From contig CBFHVA010000001.1 in NCBI GenBank assembly GCA_965659415.1, positions 1-64,000 of the forward strand: 64,000 nucleotides of DNA. The letters are read 5' to 3'. Origin of the DNA: Phaeocystidibacter sp965659415. GTDB lineage: Bacteria; Bacteroidota; Bacteroidia; Flavobacteriales; Schleiferiaceae. Position 1 is the first letter of the stretch. Every line of letters starts with the position of its first letter. The position numbers and the translations under genes are program-made. This document shows, piece by piece, positions 8,801 through 17,389 of the stretch. The notes below the pieces were generated by a model. It was given only the letters and a program-made list of their open reading frames with translations. It ran no database searches and had not been told where the DNA came from.

Positions 8801-9154
8801 ATGAAATCATTATTTGCCACTTTCCTATTTTCTCTAATTACCCTCACCAGTTTTGCGCAAAGCGAATCCGTAGCAGACACATCTATTCTTGTGAACGGCG
8901 TATGCGATATGTGCAAGAACACTATTGAAACTGCTTGTAATTTAGAAGGAGTTCTTGAAGCCAACTGGTCATCTGAAACTAAAGTTCTTGAATTAAGCTT
9001 TGATTCATCGCTGATCTCCCTTGAACAGATCAATCAGGCCATTAACGAATCGGGATACGATACGGAGTTCTCAATGGCACCGGAAGAAGTGTATCAAGAA
9101 CTACATGGATGCTGCCATTATCGAGATCCAGAAGTACAAGCGGCTCACCAATAA
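8801..9154 (+). CDS. Exported heavy-metal-associated (HMA) domain protein
   Basis: The 117-residue protein has a signal peptide (MKSLFATFLFSLITLTSFAQ), then an HMA fold of about 65 residues with the metal-binding CxxC at Cys35 and Cys38 (NGVCDMCKN), an extra Cys46, and a C-terminal HGCCHYRD with Cys104-105. HMA domains bind Cu(I), Zn(II) or similar ions through CxxC. Export places it in the periplasm, unlike cytoplasmic CopZ. It precedes the TonB receptor gene by 8 bases, so they are co-transcribed. The additional CC motif recurs in the neighbouring proteins and may serve ligand exchange between them. Confidence 0.85.
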   Translation: MKSLFATFLFSLITLTSFAQSESVADTSILVNGVCDMCKNTIETACNLEGVLEANWSSETKVLELSFDSSLISLEQINQAINESGYDTEFSMAPEEVYQELHGCCHYRDPEVQAAHQ

Positions 9155-9162
9155 GCAGTACC

Positions 9163-11394
9163 ATGTATAGTTCAAAACAACTCCTTTGGGTGTGGATGCT
9201 TTTCCTACCCTTTCATGGACTTGCTCAGATATCTGGGATTATTACTAACGCCCAATCGGATGAGCCTATCCCCTCCGCACTGATTAAATGGCAGGGAAGT
9301 GATGTTCAAGTTCTATCCAATGCATTAGGCGAATTCGAAATTGAAAAACCAGCGGGGTTTACCATCTTATCCGTTGATGCCGAGGGGTTCAACACCCAGC
9401 GTAAATCGGTGATTTCCAGAACTGGAGTAGTGAATTTTCAACTTTCACCTGTTTCAGAACTCGATGAAGTTTCCGTAGAAGGTAAAGCTCAAAGCACAGG
9501 CTTGGATTATCGGTCTGCCGATTTAACCTCGAACATCACCTCGGCAGAGCTTAGAAAGGCCGCTTGTTGTAATCTTAGTGAGAGTTTTGAAACCAGTGCA
9601 GCTGTCGACGTCAGCTTCACCGATGCGGTTACGGGCTCACGCCAAATTGAAATGTTGGGCTTATCTGGCAAGTATGTCCTGATCCAGAGAGAGAACATCC
9701 CTTTCGGCCGACTTTTAAATTCGAGTAGTGGTCTGCATTTCATACCGGGTCCGTTTGTGGAATCGTTGCAACTTACCAAGGGATTGAGTTCTGTGGTAAA
9801 CGGGTATGAAAGCATCACAGGGCAGATGAATGTAGAGTTCATGCATCCCACAGATGAATTTAACCTTATCCTCAACGGATATGTAAACCAAGGGGGACGC
9901 TTTGAAAGCAACTTGTGGATTGGAACACCTCTGAGCGAAAATTGGGAAATGGGCACCCTACTCCATTACAGCAATGTGCCATTTGGACAAGATCGGAATG
10001 GTGATAACTTCGCAGACATTCCCACCGGAAATCACTTCAATTTCCACAATCGTTGGAAGTACATTATCGGAAATGGCTGGGGAGGGCAGTTTGGATTTCA
10101 TATTACAAACGACAATCGATTTGGAGGAATGCTTCCCGAGCTGCAAGTAAGCTCTTCTTCCAATGATTGGCTCTACAATCAAGAAAACGAGCGCTACGAG
10201 GTTTTTGGAAAAACGGGTTACCTGTTCGAAGATGCACCTGGCAGAAGTCTCGGCATTATTTACGGAGCTAATTATCAATCAAGAGTCACGAATCTTGGCT
10301 TAAGAAGTACCTCGAGTGAGCAACGTTCGGCCTATTTGAACACCATTTTTCAAGATCTTTTGGGCAATAGTTTTCATCAATATAAAACTGGATTTAGTTT
10401 CCAATACGATCAAGTATATGAAGAACTCTATACGGGCTCGATCCTACCAGGAAACACGCCTAATCTAGAACGTACAGAACTTGTCCCAGGAGCTTTTTTT
10501 GAATACACATACAGCGGAGATGGTCCATTCACACTAGTAGCTGGAATTCGAGCCGATTACAACAGCTATTTCAATTGGATTGTAACACCTCGATTTAACG
10601 TGAAGTACGAACCGATCACAGGAACTATTTTCCGTTTAGGAGGCGGACGTGGACAACGTTCTGCAAACCTCTACTCGGAAAACATAAGTGGCTTAGCTTC
10701 AGGTCGTGACTTTATAATGGATTCGAATCCTATACAAGCAGAAATTGCTTGGAATACAGGATTTAGTTTCGTGCAGGTTTTTGAACTGTTTGAAAAGGGA
10801 GCAACCATTAGTTCAGATGCGTTTTACACATGGTTTGACAATAAACTCATTGCTGACTTTGATCGGTCACCTTACGTTTACAGCACGTATTTCGCACAAG
10901 GCAGCAACAGTTTTAGCTGGCTAACTCAACTCGACTTCTCTCCTATTTCGAATCTCGATATCAGGATTGCCTATAAATACTTACAAGCTCAGGAAGCCTT
11001 TGCTCTTGGAATGCAAGAAGCCTTTGGGGTACCGAGCCATCGCGGATTTATAAACGCTGGATACACTTTTGGAGATTCAGGTTGGAAGATAGATGCTACC
11101 TGGAATTGGTTTGGAAAAAGACGACTTCTCTCCACATCCTATTATCCACTTCAATACAATTTCTCAGACCGATCTCCTTCTTACTCGATTGTTCATGCTC
11201 AAGTAAACAAAACTTTTGGTCATCATTGGGAGGTTTACTTCGGTGTTGAGAATGCCTTGAACTTTAGACAAGAGAACCCTGTTATTGCAGCAGATCAACC
11301 CTTTAGTCCTTACTTCGAAACGAATCGAATCTACGGACCCATTTTCGGTAGAATGTTCTACTTGGGATTCTACTATAATTTTCACACAAAATGA
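9163..11394 (+). CDS. TonB-dependent receptor with CC motif in the plug, metal-uptake type
   Basis: A 743-residue outer-membrane receptor. Order: signal peptide ending in HGLAQ, a carboxypeptidase-like regulatory domain (residues ~22-95, SGIITNAQSDEPIPSALIKW), a plug (~105-230) with the unusual pair Cys135-Cys136 in RKAACCNLSES, and a 22-strand type barrel ending GFYYNF. Receptors with CC in the plug recur beside HMA and HYC_CC_PP genes in Bacteroidota, which suggests transport of a soft metal or its complex. There is no SusD partner, so it is not a glycan receptor. An in-frame ATG at 9109 lies inside the upstream gene and lacks a signal; 9163 restores one. The end overlaps the next gene by 4 bases. 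Confidence 0.85.
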   Translation: MYSSKQLLWVWMLFLPFHGLAQISGIITNAQSDEPIPSALIKWQGSDVQVLSNALGEFEIEKPAGFTILSVDAEGFNTQRKSVISRTGVVNFQLSPVSELDEVSVEGKAQSTGLDYRSADLTSNITSAELRKAACCNLSESFETSAAVDVSFTDAVTGSRQIEMLGLSGKYVLIQRENIPFGRLLNSSSGLHFIPGPFVESLQLTKGLSSVVNGYESITGQMNVEFMHPTDEFNLILNGYVNQGGRFESNLWIGTPLSENWEMGTLLHYSNVPFGQDRNGDNFADIPTGNHFNFHNRWKYIIGNGWGGQFGFHITNDNRFGGMLPELQVSSSSNDWLYNQENERYEVFGKTGYLFEDAPGRSLGIIYGANYQSRVTNLGLRSTSSEQRSAYLNTIFQDLLGNSFHQYKTGFSFQYDQVYEELYTGSILPGNTPNLERTELVPGAFFEYTYSGDGPFTLVAGIRADYNSYFNWIVTPRFNVKYEPITGTIFRLGGGRGQRSANLYSENISGLASGRDFIMDSNPIQAEIAWNTGFSFVQVFELFEKGATISSDAFYTWFDNKLIADFDRSPYVYSTYFAQGSNSFSWLTQLDFSPISNLDIRIAYKYLQAQEAFALGMQEAFGVPSHRGFINAGYTFGDSGWKIDATWNWFGKRRLLSTSYYPLQYNFSDRSPSYSIVHAQVNKTFGHHWEVYFGVENALNFRQENPVIAADQPFSPYFETNRIYGPIFGRMFYLGFYYNFHTK

Positions 11395-12071
11395 TGCAAA
11401 TAGATATTTGGTCCGATGTTGTTTGTCCATTTTGCTACATAGGCAAGAAACACCTGGAATTGGCCATTGAAGATCTTGGCATGAAAGACCAAGTGAAAAT
11501 CGAGTATAAAAGTTTTCAGCTCGATCCTCAAGCTGCGCCTTCAGAAGGACAAACGCTGAAACGTTATCTAGCGGAGAGCAAGGGCATGACGATGGAACAA
11601 GTAGAGCAAATGTCGCAGGGCGTTGTAGAACGTGCCAATGCGGTAGGACTCTCTTTTGACCTTGATAATGCCATTGTAGCTAACACATTCAATGCTCATC
11701 GCTTGCTTCACTTGGCTAAGGAAAGGCAGGTTCAAAATGATCTGAAAGAAGCACTGCTAGAGGCTTACTTTACGAATGGCGCTAATCTCAATAACAAAGA
11801 AACGCTTGCTACACATGTTGCAAAAGTAGGCCTAGATAAAGAGGAAGTACTTAAGGTGCTCACTTCAAATTCATACAGTTCAGCTTTCAGAGATGACGTC
11901 AATGCGGCACGGCAAATGGGTATACAGGGGGTTCCATTTTTCGTTTTCAATAAGAAATACGCCATTTCGGGAGCGCAACCCATCGAGGCCTTTAAGCAGG
12001 CTCTTCAACAAATTAAGATTGAAATGGAAAATGAAGGTGAAATCTGTTCAGTTGAAGATCCCAATTGTTGA
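11391..12071 (+). CDS. DsbA family oxidoreductase, FrnE-like
   Basis: The 226-residue protein opens with the thioredoxin-fold strand and redox motif DVVCPFC (Cys12, Cys15), has the helical insert of DsbA proteins in the middle, and the cis-proline loop GVPFFVFNKKYAISGAQP near residue 185, which is the FrnE signature. There is no signal peptide, so it acts in the cytoplasm. Two further cysteines lie at the C-terminus (EICSVEDPNC). The start overlaps the TonB receptor stop as ATGA, placing it as the fourth gene of the cysteine-rich operon. A role in thiol or metal homeostasis together with those genes is inference. Its stop codon abuts the stop of the convergent gene with no gap. Confidence 0.85.
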   Translation: MMQIDIWSDVVCPFCYIGKKHLELAIEDLGMKDQVKIEYKSFQLDPQAAPSEGQTLKRYLAESKGMTMEQVEQMSQGVVERANAVGLSFDLDNAIVANTFNAHRLLHLAKERQVQNDLKEALLEAYFTNGANLNNKETLATHVAKVGLDKEEVLKVLTSNSYSSAFRDDVNAARQMGIQGVPFFVFNKKYAISGAQPIEAFKQALQQIKIEMENEGEICSVEDPNC

Positions 12072-13196
12072 TTAAAGGAAATCAACACCGATTCCAAATT
12101 CTATCCAATCTGCGGCTCCACCATTAAGTGTTTTCAAGCCTACTTGAGCGAAGATATTGTCGGTGATATCAAATTTTCCCGCAGGTCGGAAAAAGAATCC
12201 TCCTTTTCGATCGGGCGCATCGAGATAGCCGCCCACTTGCAAACGAATGCTGAATTTCCAAATCCGATAATCGTAGCCTACGTGATAACCCACCATGTTT
12301 GGATCATCGTTATAAGGAACTAGACTGCCATCATAGAAGTAATCTAGGCCAACTGTGGCTGCATGTTTCAGATTGAAGAAATGCTGGAACTCGAGCGTTA
12401 CGGACGAATTGAAATATCGATTTGAAGTTCCTTCATCTTCTCTATTCTGCGATGTTCCGGCAGATGCGTATAGCAAGAGGTTATTCTCATCGGTATTGCT
12501 CAGATCACTCCACTCATCTGGATAATCTGGACGAACTGGTAGAATTTGAATGGGACGAACACTAGGGTCAGTTTCCTTCTGTTGGTTGTTAAAGTTATAG
12601 CGAGTCCCAAAGAACAGACCCACCATGTTCAAGCCATAGTTAGGCTGGAAAGAACGGCCATTGCTGAAATGAGTGAAATCTATCCCATAGGTTAAATCAA
12701 TTTCTCTATTCAATTCATATCTGCCTCCAATTCCGAGATTGAAATAAACTGCACCTCGAGCGCCAATGGCATCGTTGGTTGGATTGTTATCAATATCATA
12801 GGGGTTCAAGTCGTAGGTATATCCAAGAGCTAAATCACTCACCAGGGTGTTTCGCTCGTTGATCATCAATGGAAAGTTGATGAATCCATAAAGTGCATTA
12901 GGTGCACCAAGGATGTCTGGATTTCCTATGGCGCCGGAATACCAACCAACACCATAGGAAGGATATCCGTATGCACCGTGCCAGTCTTCATCACCAGAAG
13001 TTTGCCAACCAAGACGAACTTCAATTGCACCGTATCCATTATCAAGTGCCTCATTCAGCGCTTCTCCAGTGTAAAGGTGGACTCCAGAGTGGCCGCGAAG
13101 TTCAACGAACATGAACTTTTGATCTTCAATAGCTCCCACCTGAGCTAAACTACTGATTGTCAAAAGATTGAATAGAATGAGAATGTATCTTTTCAT
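12072..13196 (-). CDS. PagL-like acyloxyacyl hydrolase (lipid A deacylase)
   Basis: A 374-residue outer-membrane protein with signal peptide ending SSLAQ. The segment IDFTHFSNGRSFQPNYGLNM carries the PagL catalytic His and Ser with the following NPGLN-like loop, near residue 210 and followed by barrel strands. PagL removes the 3-position acyl chain of lipid A. The protein is about twice the length of Pseudomonas PagL, which is usual for Bacteroidota members. It lies next to lipid-acyltransferase genes on the same strand, in keeping with an envelope lipid neighbourhood. Its stop abuts that of the dsbA-like gene and no terminator is seen between the convergent genes. Confidence 0.78.
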   Translation of the reverse strand: MKRYILILFNLLTISSLAQVGAIEDQKFMFVELRGHSGVHLYTGEALNEALDNGYGAIEVRLGWQTSGDEDWHGAYGYPSYGVGWYSGAIGNPDILGAPNALYGFINFPLMINERNTLVSDLALGYTYDLNPYDIDNNPTNDAIGARGAVYFNLGIGGRYELNREIDLTYGIDFTHFSNGRSFQPNYGLNMVGLFFGTRYNFNNQQKETDPSVRPIQILPVRPDYPDEWSDLSNTDENNLLLYASAGTSQNREDEGTSNRYFNSSVTLEFQHFFNLKHAATVGLDYFYDGSLVPYNDDPNMVGYHVGYDYRIWKFSIRLQVGGYLDAPDRKGGFFFRPAGKFDITDNIFAQVGLKTLNGGAADWIEFGIGVDFL

Positions 13197-13231
13197 GGTA
13201 GGTTGATTTTCAGCCCACTGAAGATATTACA

Positions 13232-14197
13232 TTATTTCCAATGAGGCTCGCCGTATGATGAGTCGCGCTGGTAAGTAGCTAGATGCCTATCGTGCTTATT
13301 CTGATGAATATCAGCAGTTGTTAACATAATTCCAGTTTCTTCCACATCACCAAATTCGTCATTCAGCATGGTGCCAAAAGTCTTCATCGTACTGGAAAGA
13401 TTCATGTAGCTATTAATCAGAGGAGGAATGTTGACCCCTCTTGATCGGACAAAGCTGTTCAAATCAATGTACGCGTCCTTATAGGTTCTGCCTTTGTACT
13501 GTTGAACCCAAGGCTCGAGTACTTCATCAGAAACCAACGGTGTTATTGGAATGAGGAGCTTATCGGGATCTGGAAAAATGGCTTTTAAAAACCCAAGTAT
13601 GGCATTTCTCGCTTCGCGTTCAAACGACGGGTACATCGTCACCTTTCCCAACATATATTTATTCCGCTCGTTTTTTGCCAAAATTGCTCCCAATCCATCC
13701 CAAAGGTTATCCATAGCAAACAACCCCTTCTTCGATTCCGAACCTCGCTGATATTTAGGTTGAACAAATGAACGTCCGAGTTCCAAGGTATCCGGCATGT
13801 ATTCATTTAAATAGCGATCCGAAAAATGGAATAAATGGCTCGTAGCAATATGGTTAATTCCCTTCGGTTGTTTCAGGAGGTCCATGCACTCCATGACCCT
13901 ATACCCTGCCATGATTTCCTGGGCATCGGGGTTCCAAACAACCATTTGTAGGTAGGGGAATTCAGATACATCGTATTGATCAATATCCAAGGCCTTACCT
14001 GTGCCGCCACCTGATGCTCTAAATGCCTCTTCTCTTAGCCTCCCAATTTCATGCATCACATTGGGCGCCGTATGTGCGTCCACCAGGTAAACTTCATTTT
14101 GACCTTTATTGGTGTACCTAAGGAAGGTCTCTTCATTGAGTTCAGATTGCAGCTTAGCCAATTCTGCCGGCTCCGCGATTCTTTCTACCTCCATCAT
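13232..14197 (-). CDS. glsB: N-acyltransferase of glycine-lipid synthesis (GlsB-like)
   Basis: A 321-residue GNAT-fold acyltransferase of the OlsB/GlsB type: the segments VYLVDAHTAPNVMHEIGRLR, EEAFRASGGGTGKALDIDQYD, LELGRSFVQPKYQRG and the LFAMDNLWDGLGAIL helix are family hallmarks. Such enzymes attach a 3-hydroxyacyl chain from acyl-ACP to the amino group of glycine (GlsB) or ornithine (OlsB). It starts inside the stop of glsA (ATGA), so both are coupled, which favours the GlsA/GlsB pathway described in Bacteroides over ornithine lipid, although the amino acid cannot be read from sequence. In Flavobacterium johnsoniae-type OlsF the two activities are fused; here they are separate. Confidence 0.8.
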   Translation of the reverse strand: MMEVERIAEPAELAKLQSELNEETFLRYTNKGQNEVYLVDAHTAPNVMHEIGRLREEAFRASGGGTGKALDIDQYDVSEFPYLQMVVWNPDAQEIMAGYRVMECMDLLKQPKGINHIATSHLFHFSDRYLNEYMPDTLELGRSFVQPKYQRGSESKKGLFAMDNLWDGLGAILAKNERNKYMLGKVTMYPSFEREARNAILGFLKAIFPDPDKLLIPITPLVSDEVLEPWVQQYKGRTYKDAYIDLNSFVRSRGVNIPPLINSYMNLSSTMKTFGTMLNDEFGDVEETGIMLTTADIHQNKHDRHLATYQRDSSYGEPHWK

Positions 14198-15027
14198 TTT
14201 GCCGTATCATTTTCAGAAAGTGAATACATCTTCTCACGCACATAATTCGCCCAATCGTTGGCTGATCTACTTTTGTCGAATTTGTCGGCCGGAATGGGCT
14301 TTCCAAAGGTCAGTGTGATGGTTTGTCCACTTTGCTTGTACATTTCATTGGCCAAATAAAACATCTCCAAGTTGGCCTTTACACCCAGCTTCTTTCTGTA
14401 TTTACTTAGGTTATAAAACCAATTGGAATTATGACCATCAATATGAACGGGAACAACGTCCTTTTTGTAACGTATAGCTTTGGTGATGAAGCTCTTGGTC
14501 CATTCTAAGTCTTGGACCTTTCCATCTATTTTCCTTGATACCAAACCAGCAGGAAACACCATAACCGCCGCTTCAGAAGCATAGGCCTTATCAATAATTT
14601 TAAGTGCAGCTCTCGGGTTAGCGCCATGTTTGTTTACCGGAATAAATAGCGGAGAAAAGTTCTTGATATTCAGAAGTATATCGTTCACTAAGAACTGCAT
14701 ATCGCTTCGTACTCTGCCTACGGCCTGCATAAAGGCTATCCCGTCTAATCCCCCTAAAGGATGATTTGCGGCCAAAATAACCCCTCCTTCTTTCGGAATA
14801 TTCTCCAGACCTGCCACTTCAATATTAGCGCCTACATGCTCAATCGAGGCATTCACGAAATCCACTCCTTCTAGGTGTCCGAAGTCCCGCATAGCGCGGT
14901 TTAAATCATCTTCATGAACAATGCGCCTGATATAGTTTAGGATAAATCCAGGGAGCCATTTCGCCAATTTTGGATTCTTATCTCTAATGACTTGTTCTAT
15001 ATCGATGTACTTTTCTTCGGTACTCAA
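14194..15027 (-). CDS. glsA: O-acyltransferase of glycine-lipid synthesis (GlsA-like)
   Basis: A 277-residue PlsC-type acyltransferase. It has the acceptor motif NHPLGGLDG near residue 92 (the His and Asp of the HxxxxD box, with one extra residue as in GlsA/OlsF) and FPAGLVSRK in place of FPEGTRS. These enzymes acylate the hydroxyl of an N-(3-hydroxyacyl) amino acid to finish the diacyl lipid. It is first of two coupled genes with glsB. A perfect -7 element stands 20 bases upstream of the ATG. General 1-acylglycerol-phosphate acyltransferase activity is the alternative, made less likely by glsB. Confidence 0.8.
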   Translation of the reverse strand: MSTEEKYIDIEQVIRDKNPKLAKWLPGFILNYIRRIVHEDDLNRAMRDFGHLEGVDFVNASIEHVGANIEVAGLENIPKEGGVILAANHPLGGLDGIAFMQAVGRVRSDMQFLVNDILLNIKNFSPLFIPVNKHGANPRAALKIIDKAYASEAAVMVFPAGLVSRKIDGKVQDLEWTKSFITKAIRYKKDVVPVHIDGHNSNWFYNLSKYRKKLGVKANLEMFYLANEMYKQSGQTITLTFGKPIPADKFDKSRSANDWANYVREKMYSLSENDTAK

Positions 15028-15047
15028 TGTGCGTTGTTTAGGATAGG

Positions 15048-15055
15048 CAAATGTA
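15048..15055 (-). promoter_or_regulatory. TACATTTG -7 element for glsA-glsB
   Basis: On the minus strand this reads TACATTTG, a perfect TAnnTTTG. It would start transcription about 14 bases before the glsA ATG. A -33 TTG at proper spacing is not seen. Confidence 0.4.
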
Positions 15056-15129
15056 ATTAATATAGCAGCTGCTATGGAGGCAAAAGCTGTAGCTTGTTGA
15101 CTTTGTCTTGTTGAAATGTTCTGTGTGCA

Positions 15130-15873
15130 TCAGAATCGATACCCTACCTGAATCACAAATCGATAATTTACTCCCCAAAACCCTGTATTTCCGGATGAGT
15201 TGAACTCTCCAGTTTCAATCAGACTTGTCAGCGCCGGAAAAGCAGCCTCCAACCAGCCATACTGACTATCGAACACATCACTGTCTGCCAGATTCCCAGG
15301 AAGGGTACCATTCAATTCAGATGATATGTTATACCGGCCAAACGATGGTCCAATGAGGATGAGATCTAGTGTCCAATGATCGCCAAATGTAAATTGATAA
15401 CCGAGCTCTACTCCGAGGGCAATGGATGTAATCTGGGTAGAAACTCCTACTGAGGAGCGATCGGTACCATCGATATATTCTACCTCATGTAGTTGATCGA
15501 AATAATAGAAAAGGAAATAAGGCGCAATGTATACACCATCAGGAATCGCTTTTTTATTTCGATCGGTAAGATAGAATCGGTAATCACCGGCTAAACTGAA
15601 TCCATTATTTCGTCTTGTACCATTGTATTCAACTGTCGAATCGAAATAGCCAGAAATAGTAGGAAACTGGACATAACCCGCATTAACAGAAAACGACTGC
15701 GACTCATTTAGAACTCTTTCATAACCCAAAACAATGCTTTGAGGACTGGAAACCAGAGCTGGTGTAAGGTTCCATTTGATGGTGTTCTTGTGTTGCGTAC
15801 TGTCTTGCCCAAAAGTTGCTGTTCCTAATAGGAGGAAGAAAATCAGCAGAAGCCGTTGTGGTAGTAACATCAT
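15130..15873 (-). CDS. Outer-membrane beta-barrel protein, DUF3575-like
   Basis: A 247-residue protein with a signal peptide (LLLIFFLLLGTATFGQ) and a barrel pattern that begins IKWNLTPALVSSPQSIVLGYERVL, the type of opening seen in DUF3575 proteins, and ends in FVIQVGYRF with the terminal aromatic typical of Bam-dependent barrels. No catalytic residues are recognised. It stands alone: a strong terminator of the upstream gene lies 40-70 bases before its start. Function unknown. Two adjacent ATG codons (15873 and 15870) could be the start. Confidence 0.68.
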   Translation of the reverse strand: MMLLPQRLLLIFFLLLGTATFGQDSTQHKNTIKWNLTPALVSSPQSIVLGYERVLNESQSFSVNAGYVQFPTISGYFDSTVEYNGTRRNNGFSLAGDYRFYLTDRNKKAIPDGVYIAPYFLFYYFDQLHEVEYIDGTDRSSVGVSTQITSIALGVELGYQFTFGDHWTLDLILIGPSFGRYNISSELNGTLPGNLADSDVFDSQYGWLEAAFPALTSLIETGEFNSSGNTGFWGVNYRFVIQVGYRF

Positions 15874-15906
15874 TCAGTTCGACTAGGATGACAATGTACG
15901 AACAAG

Positions 15907-15938
15907 AAAAAAAAAAGGCGCTCCGAAGAGCACCTTTT
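15907..15938 (-). terminator. Intrinsic terminator of the SRPBCC/GyrI-like gene
   Basis: Read on the minus strand, AAAAGGTGCTC and GAGCGCCTTTT form an 11-position stem (one mismatch) capped by a stable TTCG tetraloop, followed by a run of ten T. A classic strong terminator. Confidence 0.9.
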
Positions 15939-15962
15939 CTCGTTATTTGAATGATTTCGGGA

Positions 15963-16961
15963 TTAACTCGCCGCAGGATCGGCAAGCGGATAATAAACAT
16001 CAGTTACCCACTCCTCCATCGGAACATCCTCTCCTCCTACTCGGTAGATTTCCATTACGGGTTCGATAATGGTAAATCCACCTTCTTCTGAAAAACGTTC
16101 CATAGCCATATGCGCATCACCAATTGATTCGTAGTCTCCGTAATGGGTAAGCTTAAGAGCGCGTCCGCCCGCCACTGACAAAGCTGAAAAACCCGGAACT
16201 TCCATTTCGCTATCCACAATTACGGCGCGCGCCATATCTGTTTGGCCAGCCTCTTCGTCCCAAACGTAATACAAACCAGCTAAGTAGCCGACATTTGGCG
16301 ATACAGCTGAAACCGCTCCATAGAGCGCTCCAACATTCTCCGCTGACCAAAAATCATCCATGTCAGACATGCTGATCATTTCTCTATGGCCAACAAAATG
16401 CATGGCTGGCATATCCACTTCTGCAATCTCATAACTTGGCCCCATATCCATTTCTTCAATGTGTGATTTAAGGTCTCCTAAGCCTTGATCGAACTGCGAT
16501 CCTAGCTCTGATTCCATATCTCCAATGAGCGCAAAGAAATAAGGCACGCTTCCCGACATCGTCCAGATGACCTCGGTACCATTGCTCACCTCGTTTACAG
16601 TGTAACTAGCAGGAGACGTAGCCTCCATGGGTTCTTGAAACTTCAACTCGATGGAAATTTCATTATCGGAAATTGACTTGATTTCTTGAGAGCCACTCCC
16701 AACATCAGCGTTCCCTGACCAAGTATAGCCATGCCCTACTTCTCTAGGTTCTCCAAAAGTGGTTATTTCAATATTCGGATCCATCTCCGACCAAGGGTCC
16801 CAAGATGAGAAGTGATTAAAATCCCCAAGTACGGCCATTACCGTGGCCTTATCGGCTTCAATAACAGTTGATCTAGAAACACTGAAATCCTTCGTTATAA
16901 CCATTGAAGCTATTCCTAAGCCAACGACGACTACCAATGTGATAATTATACCTTTCTTCAT
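15963..16961 (-). CDS. Membrane-anchored SRPBCC domain plus GyrI-like effector-binding protein
   Basis: A 332-residue protein. Residues ~4-22 are one membrane segment; ~25-175 form a polyketide-cyclase/SRPBCC fold (ADKATVMAVLGDFNHFSSWDPWSEMDP, and GTEVIWTMSGSVPYFFALIG); ~190-330 resemble the GyrI-like small-molecule-binding fold (YEIAEVDMPAMHFVGHREM ... GRALKLTHYGDYESIGDAH). Both folds bind small hydrophobic ligands, but no enzyme activity can be stated. I chose ATG 16961, where the MKKG membrane start fits, over the in-frame ATG at 17018, which lies upstream of the likely transcription start. A canonical promoter and a strong terminator flank it, so it is monocistronic. Confidence 0.75.
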   Translation of the reverse strand: MKKGIIITLVVVVGLGIASMVITKDFSVSRSTVIEADKATVMAVLGDFNHFSSWDPWSEMDPNIEITTFGEPREVGHGYTWSGNADVGSGSQEIKSISDNEISIELKFQEPMEATSPASYTVNEVSNGTEVIWTMSGSVPYFFALIGDMESELGSQFDQGLGDLKSHIEEMDMGPSYEIAEVDMPAMHFVGHREMISMSDMDDFWSAENVGALYGAVSAVSPNVGYLAGLYYVWDEEAGQTDMARAVIVDSEMEVPGFSALSVAGGRALKLTHYGDYESIGDAHMAMERFSEEGGFTIIEPVMEIYRVGGEDVPMEEWVTDVYYPLADPAAS

Positions 16962-17015
16962 AGTACATTGATTAAGTTGAATTCTATTTACAATGTACGA
17001 CATTTGAAAAACTGC

Positions 17016-17044
17016 CAAAATTATCTCTTATTATGAATCAGCAA
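17016..17044 (-). promoter_or_regulatory. Primary-sigma promoter for the SRPBCC/GyrI-like gene
   Basis: Minus-strand TAATTTTG (17023-17016) is a perfect -7 element with TTG 18 bases upstream (17044-17042). The -33 part lies inside the first codons of the divergent DUF4260 gene at 17033. It predicts a start near 17010 and excludes the longer start at 17018. Confidence 0.65.
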
Positions 17045-17389
17045 TTTAAGCTTGAAGAATTCGCTCAGTTTGTACTGGCTTTTTTAAGCACATTGTACTT
17101 TGAATTTGATTGGTGGTTGTTTTGGGCTCTTTTACTCACACCTGACATAGGCATGCTGGGTTATGCTGTGAATACAAGCATTGGGGCTCTAACGTACAAC
17201 CTATTCCACAGTAAAACCGTAGCGGTTATCCTAGTGTTAATGGGTTTGCAGTTAACGAAAGACAGCCTCTTATTCACTGGATTCTTATTGTATGGACATA
17301 GCGCAATGGACCGAATTTTCGGTTATGGTCCGAAATATTCAGATGATTTCAAGCATACTCACCTAGGACATCTTGGAAAAAGAGAATGA
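17033..17389 (+). CDS. DUF4260 family membrane protein
   Basis: A 118-residue protein with three or four membrane segments and the DUF4260 motifs: WWLFWALLLTPDIGMLGYAV, NLFHSKTVAVILVL, and the ending GHSAMDRIFGYGPKYSDDFKHTHLG. The family function is unknown. It overlaps xseA by 4 bases (ATGA) and is the first gene of a DUF4260-xseA-xseB operon; nothing suggests a shared function with exonuclease VII. Confidence 0.85.
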   Translation: MNQQFKLEEFAQFVLAFLSTLYFEFDWWLFWALLLTPDIGMLGYAVNTSIGALTYNLFHSKTVAVILVLMGLQLTKDSLLFTGFLLYGHSAMDRIFGYGPKYSDDFKHTHLGHLGKRE

